The notes beneath the pieces are model-generated. The model saw nothing but the letters and a program-made list of their open reading frames with translations. It made no database searches and was not told the origin of the DNA. Made by a program: the position numbers and the translations under genes. Positions 1 through 8,357 of a DNA stretch of 64,000 nucleotides are shown in pieces; position 1 is the first letter of the stretch, and every line of letters starts with the position of its first letter. This DNA is from Staphylococcus sp. IVB6214 (lineage in GTDB: Bacteria > Bacillota > Bacilli > Staphylococcales > Staphylococcaceae), in assembly GCF_025558585.1 (NCBI RefSeq), contig NZ_CP094723.1:248001-312000 (forward strand), in the 5' to 3' direction.

Positions 1-120
1 ATGATGACATTACCCATGTTGAATAATTATGCGCAAATACGACGAGCATTGATGCAGTTGCAAGAGATTGCATTGTATGACAAGGGTGATCAACGGAACC
101 CACATTTATTAGCAGATTGA
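1..120 (+). CDS. C-terminal tail of an unidentified protein (partial)
   Basis: The reading frame is open from the first base of the window and stops at TGA 118-120, giving 39 residues ending in NPHLLAD. It is followed at once by a strong hairpin, so this is probably the 3' end of a gene that starts outside the window. Methionines occur in the tail, but no ribosome-binding site is visible for any of them. I do not recognise the family. It could be a short stand-alone ORF, but the terminator directly after the stop favours a real gene end. Confidence 0.45.
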   Translation: MMTLPMLNNYAQIRRALMQLQEIALYDKGDQRNPHLLAD

Positions 121-124
121 ATGA

Positions 125-165
125 AAACCTCCTATCAAGTCTTCTGTGGCTTGGTAAGGAGGTTT
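125..165. terminator. Bidirectional intrinsic terminator
   Basis: The arms AAACCTCC-TATCAAG and CTTGGTA-AGGAGGTTT form a long stem with a loop of about ten bases. It lies between two convergent genes: the tail ending at 120 and pdxR ending at 168. A-rich and T-rich flanks on both sides allow it to serve both. Confidence 0.75.
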
Positions 166-167
166 GT

Positions 168-1565
168 TTATGATGTCGCTTGTAATGCTTGAATGAGTTG
201 TTCAGCATGACATTGGAGTGCGTTATCATCAATACCACCAAATCCTATGACAAAACTTGGGGGAGTATCGAGCTGTTGAAAACGATAATATGATAATGGT
301 TGTAAGTTGATATCGAATGCTTTGAAGCGTTCTAAACACGCTTGTTCACTTAATCCATTTGTAATGGTAATGATGAAATGCATCCCTGTTTGTGCGCCAT
401 CGATTTGGCATACGGATGGGTATTGTGATAGATGATGAATGAGTATATCACGTTTTTGACGATAGATTTTTCTCATGCGATTGAGATGACGTTCAAACTG
501 ATTACTTTCCATAAACTGACTGACCATGTACTGGGTATGACGTGGAACCGTCCCCCCCTCTATATTTGTTGTGTTCTGATATCGCTCTGCTAAATGAATA
601 GGGAGAACAGCATAAGCAATACGAATACTTGGTGCAATGGATTTTGAAAAGGTACTGACATATATGACACGCTCTGCCTTATCTAAACTTTGGAGTGCAG
701 GAATTGGCTTTCCTTCATAGCGAAATTCAGAATCATAATCATCTTCAATAATGTAGCGTTCGGTATGTTGACTGGCCCATTTGAGCAATTTGACTCTGTT
801 TTGTAGGCTCATGGTCACACCTGTCGGAAACTGGTGACTGGGTGTGATGTAAACAATGTTATGTTGACATCGTTCAATATGGTCAATGTGAATACCATCA
901 TCTTGTACGGGAACAAATTGAAACGGAATGTGTTTTCGGGTCAATAACTGTGGCACTTGTGGATAGATTGGGTCTTCCAGCATGAATGTGTGTTGTTTAG
1001 GCAATAAATCTGTAATGATAGATAACAGTTGTTCCGTCGATGAGGCAATGATGACTTGTTCAGGTGTTGATTGGACGCCCCGACTATGAAAAAGGTAATG
1101 ACTGATTTGTTGACGTAAAGTGAAGTCACCTTGTGGATCTCCAGACTCAATCAAGTTATCTTGCGACGTATCGAATGCTTCTTTGGAAAATTTACGAAAT
1201 TGTTCAAATGGAAAATAAGCTTTATCAATAGCACCTAATTGAAAGTTGTAACGTGATGATTGTGCCATTTTTGGTTTGGTTACAATATGTCGTTGTGGTG
1301 TAATGAGTGGTAATGTATCAATATCACTTACGAAATAACCTGAACGCTGTTTGCTATAAATATATCCTTCATCCAATAATTGTGCATAAGCATTTTCAAT
1401 GGTTGTTTGACTGATGGATAGATAGTCTCCTAATAAACGTTTTGATGGTAATTTCTCATCTTCTTGTAGTTGTCCGTTAATAATGCTGTTGCGAATATTT
1501 TCATATAATTGCATGTAAATCGGTTGTTTTTGTGACTTATCGATATGAAACATGAGCATTTCCAT
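168..1565 (-). CDS. pdxR: MocR-family PLP-dependent transcription activator PdxR
   Basis: A 465-residue fusion of a GntR-type winged helix (about residues 10-80, with PSKRLLGDYLSISQTTIENAY as recognition region) and a fold-type I aminotransferase-like domain (about 105-465). The PLP-binding lysine is in STFSKSIAPS near residue 310, and EDDYDSEFRY carries the conserved aspartate. Family members sense PLP and activate pdxST; they are not known to act as enzymes. The gene is divergent from pdxS, the classic arrangement. The start at 1565 is preceded by GGAG with about 8 bases spacing. Length is normal for the family. Function is inferred from architecture and position. Confidence 0.9.
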   Translation of the reverse strand: MEMLMFHIDKSQKQPIYMQLYENIRNSIINGQLQEDEKLPSKRLLGDYLSISQTTIENAYAQLLDEGYIYSKQRSGYFVSDIDTLPLITPQRHIVTKPKMAQSSRYNFQLGAIDKAYFPFEQFRKFSKEAFDTSQDNLIESGDPQGDFTLRQQISHYLFHSRGVQSTPEQVIIASSTEQLLSIITDLLPKQHTFMLEDPIYPQVPQLLTRKHIPFQFVPVQDDGIHIDHIERCQHNIVYITPSHQFPTGVTMSLQNRVKLLKWASQHTERYIIEDDYDSEFRYEGKPIPALQSLDKAERVIYVSTFSKSIAPSIRIAYAVLPIHLAERYQNTTNIEGGTVPRHTQYMVSQFMESNQFERHLNRMRKIYRQKRDILIHHLSQYPSVCQIDGAQTGMHFIITITNGLSEQACLERFKAFDINLQPLSYYRFQQLDTPPSFVIGFGGIDDNALQCHAEQLIQALQATS

Positions 1566-1673
1566 TTGGTATTCTCCAATCTGACCCTTTTATTTTTTGT
1601 TAATTTGATACTTTAACCAGTTCAGTTATTAGTATAAGCTACATCTAAACAACTATAAAGGGGGAAATAAATT
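1566..1673. promoter_or_regulatory. Divergent pdxR/pdxS promoter-operator region
   Basis: This is 108 bp between divergent starts. On the + strand TATAAG at 1633-1638 is a candidate -10 for pdxS. The best upstream hexamer, TTGATA at 1605-1610, is 22 bp away. Such poor spacing is typical of promoters needing an activator, as expected for MocR control. A strong ribosome site, AAAGGGGG, precedes pdxS. The exact operator is not resolved. Confidence 0.45.
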
Positions 1674-2561
1674 ATGACGAAACAAGTTGGATCAGAACGT
1701 GTAAAACGTGGGATGGCAGAAATGCAAAAAGGCGGTGTCATCATGGACGTCGTGAATGCAGAACAAGCAAAGATTGCGGAGGCAGCAGGTGCAGTAGCAG
1801 TGATGGCGCTTGAACGTGTACCATCAGATATCCGTGCAGCAGGCGGTGTGGCACGTGCATGCAACCCAAAGATTGTTGAAGAGGTAATGAATGCTGTATC
1901 CATTCCAGTGATGGCGAAATGCCGTATCGGTCATATTACAGAAGCACGTGTATTAGAAGCAATGGGTGTCGACTACATAGATGAATCAGAAGTATTAACA
2001 CCAGCGGATGAAGTGTTCCATTTGAAGAAAAGCGACTATACGGTTCCATTCGTATGTGGCTGCCGTAACTTAGGTGAAGCTGCACGTCGTATCGGTGAAG
2101 GTGCAGCAATGTTACGTACGAAGGGTGAACCGGGAACAGGAAACATCGTTGAGGCGGTACGTCATATGCGTCAAGTGAATCAAGAAGTCGCGCGCATTAC
2201 AGTGATGAGTGACGACGAGTTGATGACGGAAGCGAAAAACATAGGCGCACCATACCATATCTTACAAGATATTAAAAAGCATGGCCGCTTACCAGTCGTA
2301 AACTTTGCGGCAGGCGGTGTTGCAACGCCACAAGATGCCGCATTGATGATGGAACTTGGTGCGGATGGTGTCTTCGTTGGTTCAGGTATCTTTAAGTCTG
2401 AGGATCCTGAGACATTTGCCAAAGCGATTGTACAAGCGACTACGCATTATCAAGATTACGAATTAATCGGTCGCCTTGCGAAAGATTTAGGTGCGGCAAT
2501 GAAAGGTTTGGATATCAACCAACTTTCATTAGAAGAACGTATGCAAGAGCGTGGTTGGTAA
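1674..2561 (+). CDS. pdxS: Pyridoxal 5'-phosphate synthase subunit PdxS
   Basis: A 295-residue TIM-barrel synthase subunit that makes PLP from ribose 5-phosphate, glyceraldehyde 3-phosphate and ammonia supplied by PdxT. The sequence has the two catalytic lysine contexts [10 protein letters not shown] and [10 protein letters not shown] and the phosphate-binding [18 protein letters not shown] segment. Length matches the family. It forms an operon with pdxT, whose start lies one base after this stop. Cytoplasmic; in known systems twelve PdxS and twelve PdxT assemble. Confidence 0.97.
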   Translation: MTKQVGSERVKRGMAEMQKGGVIMDVVNAEQAKIAEAAGAVAVMALERVPSDIRAAGGVARACNPKIVEEVMNAVSIPVMAKCRIGHITEARVLEAMGVDYIDESEVLTPADEVFHLKKSDYTVPFVCGCRNLGEAARRIGEGAAMLRTKGEPGTGNIVEAVRHMRQVNQEVARITVMSDDELMTEAKNIGAPYHILQDIKKHGRLPVVNFAAGGVATPQDAALMMELGADGVFVGSGIFKSEDPETFAKAIVQATTHYQDYELIGRLAKDLGAAMKGLDINQLSLEERMQERGW

Positions 2562-2562
2562 G

Positions 2563-3120
2563 ATGAGAATCGGTGTATTAGCATTACAAGGGGCCGTTCG
2601 TGAACATATGCGACAAATTGAGGCATGTGGTCATGAAGCAGTCGCTGTGAAGACAGTCGCACAGCTAGAGACGTTAGATGGTTTAGTGATACCCGGTGGT
2701 GAATCTACGACGTTACGCCGTCTGATGACGTTATATGGCTTCAGAGAGGCATTACGTGAATCATCATTACCGATGTATGGAACATGTGCAGGGTTGATTG
2801 TACTTGCAGATGATATTGAAGGTGAAGAAGGTTACTTGAAAAAGCTGAATATTACGGTTGCACGTAATTCATTTGGTCGCCAAGTGGATAGTTTTGAATC
2901 AATGCTCGACATTGAAGGGATTGAACAATCGGTAGAAGGTGTCTTCATCCGTGCACCGCACATCCAATCCGTACGTGAAGGTGTTGCTGTACTCGGTACA
3001 ATTGATGACAAGATCATTGCCGTGCAACAAGGACGCTATCTAGGCGTATCTTTTCACCCAGAACTCACAGAAGATACAACCATGATGCGCTACTTTATTG
3101 AAAACGTGATTGCTTCATAA
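2563..3120 (+). CDS. pdxT: Pyridoxal 5'-phosphate synthase glutaminase subunit PdxT
   Basis: A class I glutamine amidotransferase of 185 residues that releases ammonia from glutamine and channels it to PdxS. The nucleophile cysteine is in MYGTCAGL, the His-Glu pair in SFHPELTED, and the oxyanion loop PGGEST is present. I chose ATG 2563 ([10 protein letters not shown]) over an in-frame GTG at 2551 because family proteins start there and the upstream codons overlap the pdxS stop. The spacing to pdxS implies translational coupling. Confidence 0.96.
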   Translation: MRIGVLALQGAVREHMRQIEACGHEAVAVKTVAQLETLDGLVIPGGESTTLRRLMTLYGFREALRESSLPMYGTCAGLIVLADDIEGEEGYLKKLNITVARNSFGRQVDSFESMLDIEGIEQSVEGVFIRAPHIQSVREGVAVLGTIDDKIIAVQQGRYLGVSFHPELTEDTTMMRYFIENVIAS

Positions 3121-3129
3121 TATATAAGA

Positions 3130-3163
3130 AAAAGCCATTCAACGTCATTGTTGAATGGCTTTT
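3130..3163. terminator. pdxT terminator, formerly shared with nupC
   Basis: AAAAGCCATTCAAC and GTTGAATGGCTTTT form a perfect stem with a short loop, 10 bp after pdxT. The A-run and T-run on either side make it usable in both directions. Removing the ISL3 element and one target copy places the nupC stop codon directly next to it, so it probably once ended nupC transcription too. Confidence 0.85.
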
Positions 3164-3167
3164 GTCA

Positions 3168-3175
3168 TATTTAAA
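3168..3175. repeat. Target site duplication, left of ISL3 copy 1
   Basis: TATTTAAA directly before the element matches TATTTAAA directly after it (4956-4963). Eight bp is the usual duplication length for the ISL3 family. Confidence 0.9.
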
Positions 3176-4955
3176 GGGTCTTAATCTTTTGTGGTGGGAT
3201 GGCATGAACTGCTGTCCCGCCCTTTTTTGTTTTTTAAATCATTTTGATACAAAAAAAGCGCTCATGCCTCTATAATTTTAAGTGCCTAAACAAAAAATGA
3301 GAGGAGACATGATGCGCCTATGTGTAATGATATATTAAAACTATTAAAAATAAAAGATGAAAATATTCAAGTTCTTAAAGTGGAAGAAGATGTAGAAGTG
3401 CGTGGTCAGCTTTCTACGGTTGTTTATGGAACACTTTCTTATACACCAAAGGCATGTATGAAGTGTGGTTGTGTCAATGACGGACAAATACATAAGCACG
3501 GTAAACGTGTTTCGCGTTTAACACTATTAAAATCTCAAGAGTCTAATGTTTATCTTAATTTAGCGAAAGAACGCTTTAAGTGTCTACATTGTTTAAAGAC
3601 TTTTACGGCTCAAACAAACATTGTTGATAGTAATTGCTTTATTACTAACCGTGTGAAATTAGCGATTCAGGACAAACTCACACGTGTACAGTCTGAGATA
3701 GACATTGCTAATGATTGTAGTGTTTCACCAAGCACAGTTAAGAGATGTATTCACCATATCTCACAATCATTAATAGTAAAACCTTCATCTGGATTGCCTA
3801 AACATCTCTCCATAGATGAATTTAAAAGCGTTAAAAATGTGACAACAGCGATGAGTTTTCTGTTTATAAATAATGAAACGAATCAGATTATCGATATCTT
3901 AGAAGATAGACGTATTCACAAACTTAAAGAGTACTTCTATCGTTTTGATCGTCGTGAACGATTAGCTGTCAAAACGGTCACAGCCGATATGTATGAACCC
4001 TACATTAACTTCATTCATGAAGTATTCCCGAATGCGATTTTAATCTTTGATCGTTTTCACATTGTTCAGCACCTTAACCGTGAACTTAATAAGCAACGTA
4101 TTTCTATAATGAATACTTGTCGCTATAAGTCATCAACAGATTACACGAAAATGAAAAAACACTGGAAACTTTTCCTTTCTGACAGACAAGATATCAACAG
4201 CTATGAATACTTTTGGTCGAAGTCCTTCAAAACGTATACGACATCAAGAGATATTTTAGAGTATCTATTAAATCTTGATCAGCAGCTCTATGACACATAT
4301 ATGTTAGTTCATCACCTTCGAGAAGCATTAAAACAATGTGATTGGTTACGTTTCAAAGAAACTTTAATGAGTGTTGAAAAGAAGCATGTATCACGTGGTG
4401 TTTGGCGTGTCATTCGGTTCTATAAAAAATACGAGTATATCCTTTATTCAACAATTAAACACCCTAAGTTAAACAATGGAGCGATTGAAGGTATCAATAA
4501 TAAAATTAAGCTTATTAAACGTGTATCATATGGCTATCGAAACTTTAATAACTTCAAGGCAAGGATACTGATTATTTTTAAGCTATATCAACGACGTAAA
4601 AAGGATAGTTTACTAATAAATAACGCTGCATAAATATATTACGTAGTAATCGCTATCTAATATGTCCTAACACACTTAGAGATGTGTATCTAAAATCATT
4701 TCTAATACGAGACGCCTAAGGCAACAAGCCGAACGGAAAATCCATTTTGGCTTCTTTTATTCAATAAAGCCAAAATTAGTTGAAGTGAGGCGCCTTGGCA
4801 AGCGAGTATTAAAGAAATGATGGTATAGAAAAAGCGCACAATTAATAATTAAACTGTACGCTTAAATGAATGTAGAGATGACTACATGTTATGATTAAGT
4901 TAAAAATAAAATTAGTTACTTTTTATTATCTGCCCACCACAAAAAATGGACTTCC
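3176..4955 (+). mobile_element. ISL3-family insertion sequence, copy 1 (1780 bp)
   Basis: The ends were set by comparing this copy with the second copy at 22446-24225 and by the flanking 8-bp duplications. Terminal inverted repeats are imperfect: the left starts GGGTCTTAATC and the right, read inward, GGAAGTCCATT, both running into TTTTGTGGTGGG. One transposase gene fills most of the element. After it lie hairpin segments, including one with arms TTTTGGCTT and AAAGCCAAAA (about 4744-4777), and no further gene. It is inserted immediately after the nupC stop codon. Confidence 0.93.
3320..4633 (+). CDS. ISL3-family transposase
   Basis: A 437-residue DDE transposase. The N-terminal zinc-ribbon-like region carries CMKCGC and a second CLHC pair. 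It is followed by a helix-turn-helix segment (NDCSVSPSTVKRC) and the catalytic domain with LSIDEFKSVKN, KTVTADMYEPY and the C-terminal NGAIEGINNKIKLIKR glutamate. It is intact and probably active. It differs from the second copy only at residues 28 (Arg here, His there) and 353 (Glu here, Asp there). GAGAGGAG lies 13 bases upstream of ATG 3320, a rather long spacing. Confidence 0.95.
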   Translation: MCNDILKLLKIKDENIQVLKVEEDVEVRGQLSTVVYGTLSYTPKACMKCGCVNDGQIHKHGKRVSRLTLLKSQESNVYLNLAKERFKCLHCLKTFTAQTNIVDSNCFITNRVKLAIQDKLTRVQSEIDIANDCSVSPSTVKRCIHHISQSLIVKPSSGLPKHLSIDEFKSVKNVTTAMSFLFINNETNQIIDILEDRRIHKLKEYFYRFDRRERLAVKTVTADMYEPYINFIHEVFPNAILIFDRFHIVQHLNRELNKQRISIMNTCRYKSSTDYTKMKKHWKLFLSDRQDINSYEYFWSKSFKTYTTSRDILEYLLNLDQQLYDTYMLVHHLREALKQCDWLRFKETLMSVEKKHVSRGVWRVIRFYKKYEYILYSTIKHPKLNNGAIEGINNKIKLIKRVSYGYRNFNNFKARILIIFKLYQRRKKDSLLINNAA

Positions 4956-4963
4956 TATTTAAA
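4956..4963. repeat. Target site duplication, right of ISL3 copy 1
   Basis: TATTTAAA, identical to 3168-3175. The nupC stop codon (4959-4961, minus strand) lies inside this duplicated octamer, so duplication of the target preserved the end of nupC. Confidence 0.9.
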
Positions 4964-6164
4964 TAAAGAATCCTGCGATTGTTGCAGAGATGAATGATAC
5001 AAGTGTTGCACCGAATAAAAGTTTTAATCCGAAGCGAGCAACAACGTCACCTTTTTCATCGTTTAATGACTTGATGGCACCTGAGATGATACCAATTGAG
5101 CTGAAGTTGGCGAATGATACTAAGAAGACAGATACGACACCAACTGCGCGATCTGATAACCCTTCTACTTTTCCAAGTTCTGTCATTGCGACGAATTCGT
5201 TTGATAATAATTTTGTTGCCATGATTGAACCAGCGTCAACTGCATCACTCCATGGAATCCCTGTTAAGAATGCAAGTGGTGCGAAGATAAAGCCGATTAA
5301 TGTTTGGAAGTTCCAGTCTAATGAACCGCCTGAAACCATTGCGATAATACCGCCAACAATTCCGTTTAATAATGAAATCAATGCGATATAACCAATTAAC
5401 ATGGCACCTACGATAACAGCAACTTTGAAACCATCTAAAATGTATTCCCCTAACATTTCAAAGAATGATTGTTTTTTCTCGTCTGTATCGATCAGTAATT
5501 TATCATTCTCTTCATCCACTTTGTATGGATTGATGATTGATGCGATGATGAAACCACCAAATAAGTTTAAGACAACAGCTGTTACAACGAATTCTGGTTT
5601 GATCATTGTGAAGTATGCCCCAACGATTGACGCAGAAACTGTTGACATGGCAGATGCTGTCAATGTGTACAAGCGGTGTTTCGGAATAAACGGCAATTGT
5701 TTTTTCAATGAAATGAATACTTCAGACTGACCTAAGATCGCTGAAGCAACAGCATTATATGATTCTAAACGCCCCATACCGTTTACTTTAGAAATCAAGA
5801 AACCAAGTACGTTAATGATAACTGGTAAAATCTTTAAATATTGTAAAATACCGATTAATGCTGAAATGAACACGATCGGTAATAACACGTTAATGAAGAA
5901 AGTAGATTCCCCTTCATTCATTAAGCCGCCGAATACAAAGTTGATCCCTTCAGATGCTTGTTGAAGCAAGTATCCAAACCCTGATGCTACGCCACCAACG
6001 ATTTTAATCCCGATGCTCGTTTTAAGTAAGAAAAAGGCTAAAACGACTTGGATGGCAAGCATAAGACCGATGTATTGCCAGCGCACATTTTTTCTGTCAG
6101 AACTTGCAAGTAGCGCGAGCGCTAAGAAAACAATGATGCCGACAATCCCAATAATAATATGCAT
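4959..6164 (-). CDS. nupC: NupC-type concentrative nucleoside transporter
   Basis: A 401-residue integral membrane protein of the concentrative nucleoside transporter (CNT) family, importing nucleosides with a cation gradient. Many hydrophobic helices are visible. The family core includes ASAILGQSEVFISLKKQLP and the C-terminal VSFANFSSIGIISGAIKSL. I chose ATG 6164 (MHIIIG) because AGAGGTG sits about 6 bases upstream; the in-frame GTG at 6173 overlaps that site. The ISL3 element lies directly at its 3' end, and its last codon and stop are intact. Substrate preference cannot be read from sequence. Confidence 0.9.
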   Translation of the reverse strand: MHIIIGIVGIIVFLALALLASSDRKNVRWQYIGLMLAIQVVLAFFLLKTSIGIKIVGGVASGFGYLLQQASEGINFVFGGLMNEGESTFFINVLLPIVFISALIGILQYLKILPVIINVLGFLISKVNGMGRLESYNAVASAILGQSEVFISLKKQLPFIPKHRLYTLTASAMSTVSASIVGAYFTMIKPEFVVTAVVLNLFGGFIIASIINPYKVDEENDKLLIDTDEKKQSFFEMLGEYILDGFKVAVIVGAMLIGYIALISLLNGIVGGIIAMVSGGSLDWNFQTLIGFIFAPLAFLTGIPWSDAVDAGSIMATKLLSNEFVAMTELGKVEGLSDRAVGVVSVFLVSFANFSSIGIISGAIKSLNDEKGDVVARFGLKLLFGATLVSFISATIAGFFI

Positions 6165-6269
6165 GCATGACACCTCTTATTCAAATTTATTAATATTTTC
6201 ACTAACTCTATAATACAACATAAATGAAAGCAATAACATAACAAATTGATAAATTGGAAAACATATTGG

Positions 6270-6317
6270 TTGAAAAAGGTCAAAGGGGGTCATATAATAT
6301 AGTCAAAGATGGTCAAA
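6270..6317 (+). promoter_or_regulatory. ctsR operon promoter with two CtsR boxes
   Basis: TTGAAA (6270-6275), 17 bp, TATAAT (6293-6298) is a near-consensus vegetative promoter. A perfect CtsR heptad repeat, AGTCAAA-GAT-GGTCAAA, is at 6301-6317 just after the -10. A second, degenerate one, GGTCAAA-GGG-GGTCATA, fills the spacer at 6278-6294. CtsR bound here would block polymerase, giving autoregulation of the heat-shock operon. Confidence 0.9.
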
Positions 6318-6329
6318 AGGGGTGATATG

Positions 6330-6791
6330 ATGCACAATATGTCAGATATCATAGAGCAATATATTAAGCAGTTGTTTGAAGAAGCACAAGCCGATGTTGT
6401 AGAGATACAACGCGCGAATATTGCTGAACGTTTCGATTGCGTACCATCTCAGCTCAACTATGTGATAAAGACAAGATTTACGAATGAACATGGATATGAA
6501 ATAGAGAGTAAGCGTGGTGGTGGTGGTTATATTCGCATCACTAAGATAGAAACGAAAGATCATGCGAGTTATATTAAACACTTGTTGTCACTGATTGGGA
6601 CATCCTTATCACAGCAGCAAGCCTATTATATTATTGATGGTTTGCTCGAGAATGATTTGATTACGGAACGGGAAGCAAAAATGATTGCGGCAGTTATTGA
6701 TCGTGAAACATTGAAGTTAGATGTGGCAGCGAGAGATATTATTCGTGCCAATATCATGAAACGGCTGTTACCAGTGATTAATTATTATTAA
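6330..6791 (+). CDS. ctsR: CtsR, class III heat-shock repressor
   Basis: A 153-residue winged-helix repressor of clp genes. The wing with the heat-sensing tetraglycine loop is Arg62 followed by Gly63-66 ([10 protein letters not shown]). Start: two adjacent ATGs at 6327 and 6330 both follow AAAAGGGG; 6330 (MHNMSD) has the better spacing and matches the family N-terminus. First gene of ctsR-mcsA-mcsB-clpC and autoregulated through the boxes just upstream. In known systems CtsR is released on heat and degraded after capture by McsB and ClpC. Confidence 0.96.
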   Translation: MHNMSDIIEQYIKQLFEEAQADVVEIQRANIAERFDCVPSQLNYVIKTRFTNEHGYEIESKRGGGGYIRITKIETKDHASYIKHLLSLIGTSLSQQQAYYIIDGLLENDLITEREAKMIAAVIDRETLKLDVAARDIIRANIMKRLLPVINYY

Positions 6792-6811
6792 AGGTGAGAA
6801 GGTGATGCGTC

Positions 6812-7348
6812 ATGTATCGTCATGAAGAAGAGCAACAACTGAAAAAATCAAACGCAGATAAACAAACGGGCATCCATCTGTCTCATGAATATTCGCAAGG
6901 GCATTCGGATGCGCAATGGCACGAAGGTGATGATGTTGAAGGGACTTTTGTCATTCAACAGATTTTACAACATCTCGCAGCGAAACACGGCATAAATGTC
7001 GATCAAATGATGTTTCGTGAAGCAAAGCGCTGTCCAACTTGTCAGATGACGTTAAAAGATATTGCACATGTCGGCAAGTTTGGTTGTCATGATTGTTATG
7101 AGACGTTTCGTGATGACGTGGCTGACATTGTACGTCGTGTGCAAGGCGGTCACTTGGAACATTCCGGCAAGTATCCGAAGTCGTCACATACAAAGCGTGC
7201 TTTGAAACGACAAATCGAAGAAAAACGGTCCTATTTAGAAACGCTGGTTGCACAACAAGCGTTTGAAGAAGCGGCTATTGTTCGAGATGAAATCCAAGCG
7301 TTGGAAGAAACGCAACAAAGCGAGGTGTCGAGACACGATGACGAATGA
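6812..7348 (+). CDS. mcsA: McsA, activator of the arginine kinase McsB (N-terminal zinc finger absent)
   Basis: A 178-residue protein. It has one zinc-binding motif, Cys74-X2-Cys77 and Cys92-X2-Cys95, and a C-terminal UVR motif (about 140-175, DFEEAA-like [14 protein letters not shown]). McsA proteins of S. aureus and B. subtilis also have an earlier CXXC...CXXC finger in the first 35 residues. Here that region is [18 protein letters not shown], with no cysteine. Only 20 bp separate it from ctsR, and the ATG at 6805 is out of frame and stops quickly, so no longer N-terminus is available. AAGGTG upstream supports ATG 6812. Confidence 0.9.
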   Translation: MYRHEEEQQLKKSNADKQTGIHLSHEYSQGHSDAQWHEGDDVEGTFVIQQILQHLAAKHGINVDQMMFREAKRCPTCQMTLKDIAHVGKFGCHDCYETFRDDVADIVRRVQGGHLEHSGKYPKSSHTKRALKRQIEEKRSYLETLVAQQAFEEAAIVRDEIQALEETQQSEVSRHDDE

Positions 7349-8342
7349 ACATGATGCACCGTTGACGAATGGTCACCAACAAACGGCGACGCAACCGGTC
7401 GTGATGTCTTCACGCATTCGTTTGGCACGTAATCTTGAAAATTATGTGCATCCATTGATGTTTCCAAACGAAGATGAGGGACATCGCGTCGTCAACGAAG
7501 TACAAGATGCGCTGACGGACTTGAAGGTACAGCGATTGTCCGATATGGATCAACAAAGTGCATACAAGCTTGTAGCGAAGCATTTGATCAGTCCAGATCT
7601 GACGAAGCAACCTGCAGCAGCAGTGTTGCTGAACGATGATGAGACGGTCAGTGTGATGGTCAACGAGGAAGATCACGTGCGCATTCAGGTCATGGGACAA
7701 GACTTGTCGCTGGATGCTCTGTATCAACGGGCTTCGGAAATTGATGATCAACTGGATGCCGAAGTTGATATTAGTTATGATGAGACACTCGGTTATTTGA
7801 CGACGTGTCCGACGAATATCGGAACGGGGATGCGTGCAAGTGTGATGTTGCATCTGCCGGGGTTGTCGATTATGAAGCGCATGAATCGTATTGCACAATC
7901 GATTAATCGATTTGGATTTACGATTCGTGGTATTTACGGTGAAGGGTCACAAGTGTATGGTCATGTGTACCAAGTGTCGAACCAGCTGACGCTTGGGAAG
8001 TCGGAACACGAGATTATCGAGGCGTTGACTGAACTCGTGACACAGATTATTCATGAAGAGTTAGAGGTGCGCCAGCGTTTATTGGCACACAAAGAGAATG
8101 AGACATTAGATCGCATTTATCGATCGCTCGGTATTTTAAAATATAGCCGCCGTATTTCGGTAGATGAAGCTTCATATCGTTTGAGTGATATTAAGCTCGG
8201 TATTGATTTAGGTGTGCTCGATATGCCAGCGTTTGATTTTAATGCCATGATGATTGCGATACAATCACCATTTTTAATAGATGAAGAAAGCGCACAATCC
8301 ATTGAAGCAAAACGTGCAGACATATTAAGACATTATTTATAA
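7338..8342 (+). CDS. mcsB: McsB protein-arginine kinase
   Basis: A 334-residue phosphagen-kinase-fold enzyme that phosphorylates arginines on misfolded proteins and on CtsR, marking them for ClpC-ClpP. Visible motifs are SSRIRLARN near the N-terminus, the catalytic cysteine in [15 protein letters not shown] (about residue 167), and [21 protein letters not shown]. The start ATG 7338 (MTNEHD) overlaps the mcsA end by 11 bp and fits family length; an open stretch upstream to 7248 lies within mcsA and is rejected. Confidence 0.95.
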   Translation: MTNEHDAPLTNGHQQTATQPVVMSSRIRLARNLENYVHPLMFPNEDEGHRVVNEVQDALTDLKVQRLSDMDQQSAYKLVAKHLISPDLTKQPAAAVLLNDDETVSVMVNEEDHVRIQVMGQDLSLDALYQRASEIDDQLDAEVDISYDETLGYLTTCPTNIGTGMRASVMLHLPGLSIMKRMNRIAQSINRFGFTIRGIYGEGSQVYGHVYQVSNQLTLGKSEHEIIEALTELVTQIIHEELEVRQRLLAHKENETLDRIYRSLGILKYSRRISVDEASYRLSDIKLGIDLGVLDMPAFDFNAMMIAIQSPFLIDEESAQSIEAKRADILRHYL

Positions 8343-8357
8343 ATTGGAGGGTCACTT

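Noticed and set aside
4990..5730. Open frames on the + strand opposite nupC
   Set aside because: They are antisense shadows of the transporter coding sequence, without ribosome sites.
7248..7337. A longer N-terminus for McsB starting at 7248
   Set aside because: The extra residues overlap mcsA in another frame and are not part of the family; ATG 7338 fits.
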